Positions 19,838 to 31,000 of a stretch of 64,000 nucleotides of DNA are shown piece by piece. The position numbers and the translations under genes were made by a program. Below the pieces are notes generated by a model, which saw only the letters and a list, made by a program, of their open reading frames with translations, was not told the origin of the DNA and ran no database searches. Origin of the DNA: Argyresthia goedartella (Eukaryota > Arthropoda > Insecta > Lepidoptera > Argyresthiidae); the NCBI GenBank assembly GCA_949825045.1, contig OX463829.1:28583715-28647714 (forward strand), written 5' to 3'. How positions within the stretch are numbered: the stretch's first letter is position 1; every line of letters begins with the position of its first letter.

Positions 19838-22345
19838 ATGTTTGCTTCAATGCTTTTACAAAAATACTTTTTCTCTCTGGAAAAATTACTACAGAAGATA
19901 TGTATAAAAACGGGTAAACGAGTAATTATTAGTGGAGACTTTAATATTGATACTATCAAACAAACAAAAACCTCTACCGACTTTAAAAACTTTCTGCTAG
20001 GATACAATCTAAGACTTCAATTTGCAGAACCAACAAGATTGTCATCTAAAACCTGTCTTGATAATTTTGCTCACAACATTAATCACGGAATAGGAAAAGT
20101 TATTGATTACGGGCTCTCAGACCATACAGCACAGCTTTTAAACTGTCCCGTGAAAAAAACATGTGCAATCAACTCTTGGAAAACCACCAAAAGAGATTAT
20201 AGCCAAGAAAATTTAGACAAATTTAAATCATATCTTAATGCACTCTCTTTCTCTGACATATATACACTTGATGATCCCAATGAATCATATGACTGCTTTT
20301 TAGAAACATTCCTACTGATTTATAACCTATGTTTTCCAAATATTACGGTAACTGTGAAAATAAGAAAAAAACCCAAATGGATCTCGAAAGGAATAAAGAA
20401 ATGTAGTATAACACAGAGACAATTACTATGGAAATCTAGACTAGACCCTACAATAAAGAACAAAAATGACCTAAAGTCCTATTCAAATCGACTTAAAAAA
20501 ATTGTGAAGTTAACTCAAAAATCTCAAAATAATTATAATATTCAAAACTCATCGAATAAATCAAAAGAGTCATGGAAAATAATTAATGACACCAAAATCT
20601 CTCTCCCTAGTGAGCCTATAGAGAAAATAAAAATTGACGACAATGTCATAACCGATGCCCAACTTATTTCAGAAGCGTTCAATAACTTCTACATAGATCA
20701 AATACAACAAAACAACCAGTCACGTAATAAAACCTATCCCCACCCGATGAATCATCAGCAACAGTCAATGTACATGAATCCAACAGCAGCGGATGACATA
20801 GTCAAAACCATTAATGCTCTAAAAAATAAAAATAGTGTAGGATATGACGGCATCCATACTAAAGTAATTAAACATGTCCGGTATATCATTGCACCGCACA
20901 TGAGCCACATTATAAATTTATGCATTCTCCACGGAGCATACCCGGAAAGTTTAAAAACAACAATAGTAAAACCTCTCTTTAAGAAATCAGATAGGGAATC
21001 TATGACAAACTACCGACCCATTGCACTCATCCCAGTGATATCTAAAATCTTCGAGAAAATCATATATAACGCACTATCCTCATACCTAGAATCTTTCAAT
21101 ATCTTAACTTTGGAACAAAAGGGATTCCGCAAAGGAAAAACCATTAATATGGCAATTTACGATTTCTTGAAGGACATCATGTCCTGCGTGGATAGAAGAC
21201 AACCAGTAGTGGCCCTTTATATGGACATGACAAAGGCATTTGATTATGTTGACCACAGAATACTGCTCGAAAAACTATATGTATATGGTATACGAGGAAA
21301 CATACTGCAACTAATAGAATCTTACTTGAGCAACAGACAACAACACACAGAACTAACTAGAATAAATACAAAAACAAGATTAGAGAATACATATAAATCA
21401 AATGTAAGAAAAGTACTGTTTGGTGTCCCGCAAGGCAGTGTACTAGGGCCTCTTTTATTTATTATATATATCAATGACCTTCCAAAAGTGACATCTAATA
21501 AAATGACATTATTTGCGGACGATAGCACAATGATTTTAGAATGCAATGAACTAAACGATTATAATTTAAAAATAACTGACGCTTTAAAAGATATAATTAA
21601 TTGGATGAATACTAATAATTTAATTGCAAATTTAGATAAGACCAAATTAATGAATTTCTGTCAAAGACAATCAAAATTAGAAAATCTTAGTGTTTATTGT
21701 GAAGGCACAACAATAGAAGTTGTCGAAAAAACCAAGTTCCTAGGATTAGTGGTAGATAACAATTTAAATTGGAAACATCACTCGAAACAAATATGTGATC
21801 GCTTAAGTAGCTCCGCCTTTTTGCTCTACAAACTTGTGAAAATCGTTAGCATCGAGACAGCATTAGCTGCCTATCACGGCTTTGTGTCGTCTACCCTGCG
21901 GTACGGTGTGATTTTCTGGGGCAACTGTTCTGAAAAGGAAACCATTTTTAAGGCACAAAAAAGATGCCTCAGAGCTGTGTTTAGCCTCAAAACTAAAGAC
22001 AGCTGCGAACCATACTTCAGGAAACACAGAATACTCACCTTGCCCTGCCTATACATTTTTGAGGTGGCAGTTTTCGTAAAAACCAATCCTATTAATTTCA
22101 CTGAGTCCACATCCACAACTAGTTTTTCCCACCGTCATCAACATCGGCACAGACTTTGCTTGCTAACTTCTAGGACAGCTTTATTACATAAAAGTATATT
22201 TTGCATGGCACCTAAGATATACAATAAAATTCCAAACGAAATAAAAGATTTAAATTTACAACCATTTAAGAGTAAATTATTCCATCTGCTCAGTAAAAAA
22301 TGCTACTACAATATTAATTCCTTCCTAAATGACAAATCTCTATAA
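19838..22345 (+). CDS. CR1-D ORF2 fragment (endonuclease C-terminus plus reverse transcriptase), fused in frame to LTR sequence
   Basis: An 835-codon open frame. The first 13 codons from ATG 19838 are LTR sequence (MFASMLLQKYFFS). From codon 14 the LINE reads EKLLQKICIKTG. The endonuclease is partial but keeps GDFNID and GLSDH. RT shows YMDMTKAFDYVD, GVPQGSVLGPLLF and LFADDST, then a CR1-type C-terminal domain (GVIFWGNCSEKETI). Without the N-terminal half of the endonuclease it cannot be a full enzyme, but RT could be intact. The start codon comes by chance from the host LTR. Whether it is expressed is unknown. LINE tail and clade resemble CR1-A and CR1-C. Confidence 0.8.
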   Translation: MFASMLLQKYFFSLEKLLQKICIKTGKRVIISGDFNIDTIKQTKTSTDFKNFLLGYNLRLQFAEPTRLSSKTCLDNFAHNINHGIGKVIDYGLSDHTAQLLNCPVKKTCAINSWKTTKRDYSQENLDKFKSYLNALSFSDIYTLDDPNESYDCFLETFLLIYNLCFPNITVTVKIRKKPKWISKGIKKCSITQRQLLWKSRLDPTIKNKNDLKSYSNRLKKIVKLTQKSQNNYNIQNSSNKSKESWKIINDTKISLPSEPIEKIKIDDNVITDAQLISEAFNNFYIDQIQQNNQSRNKTYPHPMNHQQQSMYMNPTAADDIVKTINALKNKNSVGYDGIHTKVIKHVRYIIAPHMSHIINLCILHGAYPESLKTTIVKPLFKKSDRESMTNYRPIALIPVISKIFEKIIYNALSSYLESFNILTLEQKGFRKGKTINMAIYDFLKDIMSCVDRRQPVVALYMDMTKAFDYVDHRILLEKLYVYGIRGNILQLIESYLSNRQQHTELTRINTKTRLENTYKSNVRKVLFGVPQGSVLGPLLFIIYINDLPKVTSNKMTLFADDSTMILECNELNDYNLKITDALKDIINWMNTNNLIANLDKTKLMNFCQRQSKLENLSVYCEGTTIEVVEKTKFLGLVVDNNLNWKHHSKQICDRLSSSAFLLYKLVKIVSIETALAAYHGFVSSTLRYGVIFWGNCSEKETIFKAQKRCLRAVFSLKTKDSCEPYFRKHRILTLPCLYIFEVAVFVKTNPINFTESTSTTSFSHRHQHRHRLCLLTSRTALLHKSIFCMAPKIYNKIPNEIKDLNLQPFKSKLFHLLSKKCYYNINSFLNDKSL

Positions 22346-22575
22346 TTTTGATATTTTGTAATTAAGTTTGACATTTTAAATTTGTGGTAAAAATAATAGA
22401 CGTAATCTAATATAATAATATGTGTAAATGTTAATGTAGGTACTTTAGACAATAATATTCATACACCATTTTACTGGTAGGACATAGCGGTAATCTAATT
22501 TTTTTAAGACCTATGTATTAATGTAACCTATGTTCATGAAATAAACAATTCTATTCTATTCTATTCTATTCTATT
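19879..22575 (+). mobile_element. CR1-D: 5'-truncated CR1-like LINE inside the gypsy-2 3' LTR
   Basis: About 2.7 kb inserted after TTTTCTCTCT of the LTR. TCTCT is repeated at the right edge, a likely 5-bp target duplication. The 5' end is truncated within the endonuclease. The 3' end has a (TATTC)n microsatellite tail at about 22545-22573, after an AATAAA signal. It is younger than the LTR, and its reading frame shows no stop. Confidence 0.85.
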
Positions 22576-22735
22576 CTCTTGGCCACTCACAAAAATTGCT
22601 TTTAATTTAAATAATTTTTAGAACTCTCCAAAAAGGGTATAAGAGCGGAACATTTCTGAAATTCGGGAGTCTCACGTCAGCTTCTGAGCAAGAAGAATCA
22701 CCTAAAGGCCTTATCCCGGGGTCGCACTACCCCGG

Positions 22736-22961
22736 GATCCTGCGAGCCGTTACTACAACGCGATCCTGCGAGCCGTTACTACAACGCGATCCTGCGAGCC
22801 GTTACTACAACGCGATCCTGCGAGCCGTTACTACAACGCGATCCTGCGAGCCGTTACTACAACGCGATCCTGCGAGCCGTTACTGCTACGCGATCCTGCG
22901 AGCCGTTACTACAACGCGATCCTGCGAGCCGTTACTGCAACGCGATCCTGCGAGCCTCAAC
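22736..22961 (+). repeat. 26-bp tandem array in gypsy-2 3' LTR
   Basis: Eight full units (22736-22943) plus a partial one. The sixth unit reads TGCTACGC. Same unit as 8135-8334, where seven copies are present. Confidence 0.93.
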
Positions 22962-23241
22962 CCTGTTCAGCGCTGCGCTGAGTCTCCTCGTCACCTACCC
23001 GTTCTCGGCTACACCTGCATCCTGGTCATCACTTCATCGGTCTCCTACTCTCCGTGTCCTCCGCTTTCTTTTTTATACCTAATCTGTATTTTTATAAAAA
23101 CCTGTTCCCATTTCATCCATCCTCATCTTCTTATTATTTTTCTATAGTCATCACTGTAAATAGCTCTAATAAACTGTCACTACTAAATTTTATCCTGGTT
23201 GTTTTCTGTTAGGTTCTGGTTAGGATAATATCGTTACACGA

Positions 23242-23774
23242 CACACTATGAAAGTTACTAAAATATACTAGCCTAGATGTAGCCACATCCGTGCTTTGTC
23301 TGATGTTCCTAACAGCGTAAGCCGCAGAACTTAATTTACCAGCCAATTTATCTATGTGAGGTCCCCACTGCAATTTGCTATCAATGGTTATTCCAAGAAA
23401 CTTCGTATCATTTACTAATTCTAACGTGCTGTTATCTAACACTAAACTGGTCTCAACTTGCCTGACATTTGGATGTGAGAATTTGATACACTTGGTTTTA
23501 CCAGCGTTTAACAATAAATTATTAACTGTGAACCAATTCAAGGTTAAAGACAATACACCATTAACATCATCAAAATCTCCTTTTTGTCTTTCAATTTTGA
23601 AGACCATTGAAGTATCATCAGCAAACAACACTATGTCAGTTAATTTCCCCACCATGAAAGGCAGATCATTAATATATACCAGGAATAAGAAAGGGCCTAA
23701 TATGGAACCTTGTGGTACGCCAATTTTAACAACCGATCCATCAGATTTTACGCCGTTAACTTCTGCCTTTTGAT
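23242..23774 (-). pseudogene. CR1-B LINE copy 1 (segment 3 of 3, 5' truncated)
   Basis: RT fragment in the minus strand with AEVNGVKSDGSVVKIGVPQG, VLFADDTSMVF and LGITIDSKLQWGPHIDKLAG, about 95% like 41345-41885 of copy 2. Homology stops at 23774 after CCTTTTGA, where the other copy continues. The 5' truncation point is here. Sequence beyond, though open for about 30 codons, is flanking DNA. Confidence 0.82.
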
Positions 23775-25206
23775 TTCTCCATAGGCTGCAAGTGGCTGCA
23801 CGAGTTTTATTTATCTTGAGGTGGCGCATCACTAGTGCTTCCCTGTGATATGCGTCACCTGCCAAATGAGACCAACATTTATTTTTATCGACAAGTAGCC
23901 ACCCAACTTATTTTTTCTACATAGCAAATTTTGTTTTTCTACGTAAAACCTGTCCTACGAAAAAATATCGTAATCAAAATTCTGACTTAAAAAAATAGCA
24001 GATACCTATTTTTGCGTCGCTTCAAAGTCTCGTCGGTCAGTCAGAGTATTATAATGTACAGCCAATAATAATTGTAAATACTGTTAATTACTTGTGATAC
24101 GACACTCCTTGTTGTTTATAACGCGACTCACGTACGATTTAAAAAAATACGTCGCAAGACACCATTTTAGTAAGTGCTATCGATACGCCAGTCGGTTTTT
24201 GTCACTTTCAAGTGCCTAATACCATAGCCCACCTATTCAAGTCTGTGCATTCAAGAGATTATTAATGTTTGTATGGCCATTTTTTTAGCCATTTTGTTTT
24301 ATTTGTGTTTCGGTGAAATTAACTGGACTCTTCCGATATTATCGGAAAAGATCTTTCATTGCGGGTATTGAGTTTTTTGCTTAGTTATTTGTCATTATAC
24401 GATTGCACATTCGAATTATATTAGATAAAATTATGTTTTTTAACATATTTGATTTTATTTCTGTAAATAAGTTACTCAATTTCTATCCTCTTCCGATTTC
24501 AATGAGCAAATAGTTTCTTTAACCTGAGTACATAGTTTAATACCTACAATACATACATATACAAAACTCTTTTTCAAAGTTTCGATGCGTACATAGAAAC
24601 ATTGAAGGCCTTGAGGCCGTAGCCTTGAATATAGTCCTACCTAGTATTTAATACTATACTGCTACTTTACTGTACTACTGTTCTACTTAGTATTAATAAT
24701 ATTGAGAATTAAAAAGGTATCCTCGTACAAAATACTATCGTTTTACGTTTTTCCGAGTACAATGGTACGGAACCCTTCATGTGCGGGTCCGACGTCCTAC
24801 TCGCACTTGACCGGTGTTATTTCTCTTTTGCTTTTTAATATCGGTTGAAGAATTAAATAGGATATTTATTCTGCTTGTGGCGGGGCCTCGCACGCGCCTC
24901 TTTGGATTTATAATAGTCTGTAACTGTCGAATTATAGACGAACATCTACATAAATACTTTATAATTTTTCGAGTTTTCGGAACCTTCCTAACACCATAAC
25001 AAATAGTTTTAAAAAAGTTTATCGAAATGAGTTCAGCTGTAAGCGACATTTGCCGGTACAAATACATTTTGGAATTCATTTTTAAATATACATATAGATA
25101 GTTAACCCCTTAATGCATGGCCTGACCCGAAATGGATCGCGATTTTCGACCATATTCTTTGTTAATAAGGTTCAAAACCTATAAAACCATACACGGGTTA
25201 GTATGC
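23775..25206. other. Intergenic, no gene seen
   Basis: AT-rich DNA without a credible reading frame. At 24762-24830 lies the block GTACGGAACCCTTC..CTCGCACTTG, a dispersed repeat whose relatives are at about 32015 (inverted), 55650, 61560 (inverted) and 63070. Confidence 0.5.
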
Positions 25207-25400
25207 AGTAAAGGGTTAAGAGTCCATGTCCCACTGCTGGGCAAAGGCCTCTCCCCCTCCTCCTCCACTCTATCCGACCCTGAGCGGTCTCCCTCCAGTC
25301 CTTATCCCACAGACACAACTTATCACTCCATCTCTTCCTGAGTCGGTCACGTTTATATGACGACTTCTATGGTGTGACGGTCGAGGCTGTGCTTGCCAAG
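25207..25400 (-). repeat. RTE-type LINE 3' end fragment
   Basis: Contains GTCCCACTGCTGGGCAAAGG and a CT-rich block, the reverse complement of the coding end of lepidopteran RTE elements (..FAQQWD-type protein tail). Related pieces are at 31078 and 58975. Confidence 0.6.
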
Positions 25401-25424
25401 CGAGTGATTCCGGCTTGGGAGGAA

Positions 25425-25560
25425 TAAAAAAATCCTCAGGTCTTGGATGTTTACAAGTTTGTGACGTCACTGTTGCTGGTTCTAACCACACAGGGTATCC
25501 TAGTGTGGGGCCAGAAGCAATGTTTGTGCCTGTATGTAAATGTTATGTTTTAGAAAATAA
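25425..25560 (+). repeat. SINE-2 body copy
   Basis: Shared blocks in order: CAGGTCTTGGATGTTTA, GTGACGTCAC, GGTTCTAACCACACAGGGTA, CCTAGTGTGGGGCCAGAAGC. The family also occurs at 27464, 38735, 54110 and 57095 (minus). The tRNA-like head is absent or degraded here. Confidence 0.65.
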
Positions 25561-26127
25561 CAATAAAAAATACAGCGTCACGGTTCACAATGCATAATTT
25601 ATACAAACACAGAAAATACACAGACATAGGCTTACATACAAATAATGCACAAAGGCAAGCTTATCTCTAATAAGAGATCTCTTCCAGCAAACCAAATTAC
25701 ACCCCATAAGTGGGGGCACAGATAAGCCTAGGGTTAACAGTTATTCAATCCTCTATTTGGCGTGAAAGGGGCTAGCCACTCGCCGCAACTATGGAGACAT
25801 GAAGGTTTCCTCACGATGTTTTTGTCACCACCGCAACATTTTGAGTGTATCTAAAAACCTACACCGAATTTTAGACAGACTTTTATTTAAATTCTGTGCA
25901 GCAAAGTATTTACGACCTCACCACTCACCCAAACGCATTTCATGCGTTCATTAATTAATATCTTATAATTAATTGCTGAAAACCCAGCCCTACAAAACGG
26001 AAATGTACATAATAACTCCACACACACAAAGGCTATCGGAAACCACCAACCCTCCGTACCATGGGGCTTTAGACTGGAGGCGCCGGTCTTAAGCATTCTC
26101 CTCTGCCATCAAACTAATATTATAAAG
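25561..26127. other. Repeat-rich intergenic DNA, no gene
   Basis: Includes AAGAGATCTCTTCCAGC near 25670 (also at 53297) and GAAGGTTTCCTCACGATG near 25800, both dispersed repeats that I associate with Lepidoptera. No coding potential is seen. Confidence 0.5.
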
Positions 26128-26134
26128 TATATAA

Positions 26135-26501
26135 TGTCACCGTAAGATTGTCAAAACCGTTAGTTGACGAACTAACATTTTTTCTCTTGTTAACCGGACA
26201 AATATCGACAGATAGTAAAATGTAGCTTACTGCTTACTATATGACGCGTTAGTTCATGAACTAACGGTTAAACCGTTAAATTGTAAACTGGTTTAAACTT
26301 GAATTGCAAACGAAATACCAGGGCAAACACTGCAGTAGCGAGCGCAGCGAAGCCCCCTAATAATCTTCGTGTAAGGTTGACATGTAAGAACAAAAGAAAC
26401 GTAAATTCTACACCCTGTCGGTCTGGTTTACTATCTGTCGATAGTTGATCAGCTATCGCGTTAGTTTATCAACTAACGGTTTTGACTATCTTACGGTGAC
26501 A
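26135..26501. mobile_element. MITE-1, 367-bp non-autonomous element with 42-bp inverted ends
   Basis: Left end 26135-26176 and right end 26460-26501 are inverted copies with three mismatches, starting TGTCACCGTAAGA. Both are flanked by TATATAA (26128-26134 and 26502-26508), so the target duplication is up to 7 bp, although TA-rich sequence makes its length unsure. No coding frame. Inside each end is a smaller palindrome (CGTTAGTTGA..CTAACG). The superfamily is not assigned. Confidence 0.8.
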
Positions 26502-26787
26502 TATATAAGTCCCTAAAATATTTCGCACTCATGGGCAACTACATCTTTGTGTCATTTGCGCTCGAGGTACTACTGGGGTTTGGGACACGAGGTAAAATCT
26601 TTTTGAAGGATTTGGGGCGCCGTCTAAGGGGGTTTTGACTACCGCTCTGGGGCATTTCTGATGCAAAGGATCTCCCTGTGCAGCGTGGAAATACTGCCAG
26701 CATCATGGGAACCTTAGCCTCGGCAATATCCTGGGCTGATTTATTCGGGTAATTTTTCTTTGTGTGTTTTATTATATTTTAATGGAA

Positions 26788-27046
26788 AATATTAAACTGC
26801 ACATCAAAAATACTGATTTGCGCAGCAAATCTCCCTTATATTTGCTGCGGTAGCTTAGGTGAAGGGGAGAGGGTGTGAGCGAAGCGAAGCCTCCTTTATC
26901 CTTCGTGTTAGGTTCAACATGTAAGAACAACAACAAATACTTAAAAAATAAACTTAAGTATTCATAAAATATTTAAAACATAAAAAGTGTTTTTGCTGAT
27001 CCTTTTTTGCTGCGCAAATCAGTATTTTTGATGCGCGATTAAATAT
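26788..27046. mobile_element. MITE-2 copy 1
   Basis: Inverted ends of about 38 bp: left ATCAAAAATACTGATTTGCG around 26801-26822, right its reverse complement around 27013-27034. A second full copy lies at 60499-60755 in the other orientation, and a broken end at 60243-60286. The interior (GCGAAGC, CTTCGTGTTAGGTTCAACAT, GTAAGAACAA) resembles the interior of MITE-1. No coding frame. Confidence 0.75.
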
Positions 27047-27463
27047 CAGCCTATTTTAATTGGTTAATTGTTCATTTTATTACATTTAATTTTCTATTGA
27101 CGAAACTTGTGTGGATGTTTTTATAACGATTAAATAAACATATTAATTAGATATATTATAAATGGGAAAGTAGCGATGTTTGGATATTTGTGTGTTTGTG
27201 CCTCAATCACGCTAAAACGGCTGAACGGTTTTGAATGAACTTCAGCACAGAGATAGTTTATGACTTAGATTAACATATAGAATACTTTTTATTCGACTAC
27301 GCCAGGAGGATATTGTTATCTCGGTAATTGATAATTGATGATGGAACTAAATACTATAATTTATTGCAATAAACATTGAATTAAATTGAATTGAATTTAA
27401 GGGCATCAGCTTACAATAAATACATATAAAGATTGAATATTTAATGTAATTACGGTTAGTTTG
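27047..27463. other. No gene seen
   Basis: AT-rich DNA with no recognised repeat or reading frame, apart from ACGGCTGAACGGTTTTGAATG near 27217, which resembles a dispersed insect repeat. Confidence 0.4.
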
Positions 27464-27648
27464 ACGACCTCTGTTGCGCTGCTGTTATGGCTCTGCCTAT
27501 CATGAGAGAGGTCTCAGGATACAGACAAAAACACCCCAGGTCTTTGATATTTATATACGTGTGTCGCCGCTGTTTCTGGTTCCCACGACACAAGGTACCC
27601 TAGTGTGGGGCCAAAAGCAATTTGTTTGCCTGTATGTGAAATATTGAT
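27464..27648 (+). repeat. SINE-2 copy with tRNA-like head
   Basis: Head GACGACCTCTGTTGCGCTGC..GGCTCTGCC, then the body blocks CCCAGGTCTTTGATATTTA, GGTTCCCACGACACAAGGTA and CCTAGTGTGGGGCC. The head aligns with the reverse complement of 57200-57270 and with the array unit at 35171. Box B is eroded here. Confidence 0.7.
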
Positions 27649-27762
27649 GTTTCTGTTTATAATAAGCTAAACTTTAAAATAACTAATTTTAAAGTACTTT
27701 ATTTACACACGTATCATAACCCCTCTTTACTGAGTCCAGAAACCGCACGTTACGACCAGCAC

Positions 27763-28012
27763 AATAATAATAATACCTTGGACACTACTGACACACATTG
27801 ATCTAGCCCCAAACTAGGATTCCCTGTATCTTGGGTACTAGACAACGATATACATACTTGTATAGATAAATATTATACTTAGATAGATAAACAACCATGA
27901 CTAGGGTACAAACATCCATTCTCATCAAACAAATATTTGCCCCCACCGGGACTCGAACCCGGGACCTTTGGTTTCGTGGGCAGGGTCACTGCCGACTCGG
28001 CCATTCGGGTCG
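27763..28012 (-). repeat. SINE-1 full-length copy
   Basis: Reads on the minus strand: tRNA-like head starting near 28012 (CGACCCGAATGGCCGAGTCG, a box-A-like region), box B GGTTCGAGTCC (complement of 27949-27959), body with the blocks seen at 401 and 35906, and a (TTA)n tail near 27763-27775. Confidence 0.82.
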
Positions 28013-31000
28013 TCTGTGATATACTACTTGGTATAAACTCATTTCTTATCTGACTATTGATACATTATGAGTTATGACCATAATGTAACAATTTTCGAGA
28101 TATTATGACATTCAAATTTCGAACGCCGACGCCCGCCTGCGTTCCGCCCTTAGTTTGTTTGTGAAGTTTTTACTACTGAACAAGCTAACAAGTGCGGAGC
28201 AATTATCAGTGCCACAATGCCGGTCGAACATGCGGTTCCTGAACACATCCAAAGAGCTTATGATATGTGTTTAGATAAACTAGTGTATGTAACTGTACAT
28301 AGTTAGGTATTATGTATCAGTCACATAAATTACAAATAAAATTTAATGCAAAAAATAAGTCTAATAGCTGTTAAACCTATGTTGAAATATGTTATGTGCT
28401 TTTGCACAAAAAAGTGGAATGTAACCATATAAGTTTTACTATTTACGCAAATTCGTGTAAATGGATGACATTTATTACAATTACTAAACTACTAAAATTT
28501 GACACTTTAAGCATAGTAGTGACGTAGTAAACGTAGTTCTTTATGTTATCCCCTACCTTGCCTGCCGGGCTATACAGACCAATTTTCTAAAGCCCTTACG
28601 TGCCTTCCGGTCTATTCACCTGTAAAACATATAATTTATATTGTTTAGAATGAAGTAAAGTAAAATAAATATTTTTTGATGTAGAACACTAAGTCGTTAT
28701 AAGATTACGTCAGACAACTCCTCTACGTTGTTGTCATTGGGTTTAGTAATAGTATCGATGATTTAACAGCGGAAAGTCCCTATACTCAGAATACATTATT
28801 TGACACCACCTACACTACTCGACCAACCCTGGCCTATGTTACATCATTGTAAAGGAGATTTGATGTAGTTTTTAAATATATATATAGTTTTTTTCTTACA
28901 AACAAATAAGTAATTTACGCAAATTCTTTTGGGGCACAAGGCACGGGTGGGCGATCTTTCAAGCGATACTTCAATGGACTTATTGGAGCGGGTACCAAAA
29001 AGCGCATTCTGTTTTGCATTCTCCTGTGAGCGAAAGTGTTAATAGGTATTAGTAATAGGAAAGTGGTAATATCACTTATAGCATAGTTTATTTAAGTAAT
29101 TAAGTACTTTGTTTGCCAATTGCATGTTGTCTTTACTTTTAAGTAGCTTGTGTACCTAGCATTGTTATATTAAGCATATACCTATATGTACCTAATTGTT
29201 TATCTCGTGCACAAACTGTTAGTAAACCTAATAAACAAAATAAAAATAGGTATTATGAAACATTCTCAAGGGTATTAAGGCGACATCCTTCCTAGATTTT
29301 TTAGGAGTGCCTAAAGATCAGTGATGTATTTTTTTATGTCATAAAAATAAAAAGCGTATATAAAAATGCAGTTCCACACCCGACCGCCCGACTAAAACAT
29401 CAAAGTTAAAGGTCATTACAGTTTTGAAGAAACATATCAGTAAACGATCACAATGAGGGTGGGTCGTCTACGCGTAAGGTTTCGGTTGCCGGTTTTAAAA
29501 ACGATAATTAGTTTTGCAGCTGCTGGTTCTTACGTTACCTCGTGCACACCAAATGAGAGACTCTTTAAGCAGAGGAATTCTTTCGGAAGGCTTTTCCAGT
29601 TCTAATTCTCCTGAGCTCTGCCCACGCCCCTCCTGCGTAGGGATGATGGTACACCAATGAGGAATGGTCCACCATTGTTCCCTTTTGGTCTCGAGTTTTT
29701 CGCGCAAGAGTTTTTGGTTATGTCGCTGTATCGGACATTCGGATGGGTCGTTTTCGGAATTTCGGAAAATTTTAATGCTCTCAAAAGCTTCTACTTACAT
29801 ATACTTATATATAGTAGTCTTATGGTATACGACATCCCGGATAAACAACTGACAACCTAATATAAAAAATATGATAAAATATAACAGGTTCACATCTGTT
29901 AAAGCCAGATCTAAAGATCTGGCTTCCACTCTAAAGAGTGGAAATCTATATTTGGCTGTGTTGGGACAAGTTGGTTCGAATGCGTGGTATCCTATACCTC
30001 TGCCACTAGGAAAATGCTAACTTTATAACTTACTCTGCCAGTCGAACTACGCGGTCCGTTTTAGTCATACTACAAGCTAATAAGTCCTGGTGACTCAACC
30101 AGTCCAACCCCGTCCCAAGGACTAAACCAAAGTTTGGTTGAATATGTTTTAATCATTTGCCCCTACATCTAACCAAGCCTTTGCTCTGACCACTTCGAAG
30201 ATTAATCACAGTAAATCACATCAGAACACAAACAGAACCGTTCTCTTTATCACAGATTAACTGTCATCAACAGACGGTCTTACGTCTCCGTATGAATAGA
30301 GGAGAGACCGACGGAGACCGGCTATTTATCTCGCTTCCATTGAGTTGCATGCCTGCGGAATTAATGTACTCTGTGGCCGGATAGGGCACCTGTGTTACTT
30401 CGAAAGTGGTTTGGTCGATTTGTTATTATTTAGAGGACACGAAGATATAGCGTGCTAGCAGGAAAACAATGGACGTGAGTTCCAGTTTCATTATTTTATA
30501 GAGCTGACGTGGCAACCTTAAAACAATATTTGTATTTGCCACAAACCTGGGGACACGAGCACTTTTTTCTCTGTTTACGTGAAAATTGTGCTATGAGCTG
30601 ATCGTGTCCTGGGCTGGGTGCTTCTAGTTCGTTCTATTTTTGCAGTATGCGAAATGTGATTGACTGTGTATAACTATGTCTGTGTCAATTATTATTTAAA
30701 TGTCATCGGAAACATCTTAACGGATTAACATAGAATCGGTGAAACCAAATTTGATGACCAACACACAAAATAATTACTGACCGAACATGCTGAGATGGTA
30801 TTCTATCGAAGAAGGCGGAAAATTTGAGCAAGTTAAGTCAAAATCATGATAGCGCTTTGAGGAAACTATAGCGTTACCGTACGTGTTCACAATCATTCAA
30901 ATGACTAGTAGTGAAGTGATAAATCAAAGGCGATCTAATCTCTTATTTGATATTTATTACCAAACTTATTTTTGATTTGTTAGGCAGCTTCTGCTGAATC

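Larger units (their letters stand above)
7532..23241 (+). mobile_element. Gypsy-2: decayed Ty3/gypsy element carrying two nested LINEs
   Basis: Long LTRs (7532-8614 and 19433-23241, the latter split by CR1-D) enclose gag and pol. CACACT is present just outside both ends (7526-7531 and 23242-23247), a target duplication of 4-6 bp depending on the exact LTR edge. The primer-binding site TGGCGCCCAAC, gag, a -1 slippery site, pol (split by CR1-A) and a purine-rich tract before the 3' LTR are all visible. The LTRs differ by about a dozen substitutions and one tandem repeat unit, so it is older than gypsy-1. Coding lesions: a TAG in gag, a 4-bp duplication in RT, a TAA in RNase H, a one-base loss near 12597 and the CR1-A insertion. 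Confidence 0.9.
19433..23241 (+). repeat. Gypsy-2 3' LTR, split by CR1-D
   Basis: Matches the 5' LTR over 19433-19878 and 22574-23241. The two parts join at TTTTCTCTCT/TTGGCCACTC, with CR1-D between them. It ends ATCGTTACACGA, followed by CACACTATGAAAG of the underlying LINE. The tandem array here has eight 26-bp units rather than seven. Confidence 0.88.

Noticed and set aside
23775..23865. N-terminus of the 218-codon RT frame
   Set aside because: Homology to the LINE stops at 23774; the remaining codons are flanking DNA that happens to be open.
27940..28012. tRNA gene
   Set aside because: Box A and box B are present but the sequence continues into a SINE body and (TTA)n tail, and the same head recurs at 35828; it is a SINE head.
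28217..28306. Small frame MPVEHAVPEHIQRAYDMC
   Set aside because: Under 30 codons, no known motif, and no clear donor or downstream exon.
30470..30485. First exon ending ATGGAC/GTGAGT
   Set aside because: A good start context and donor-like site, but only two codons and no other coding sign nearby.
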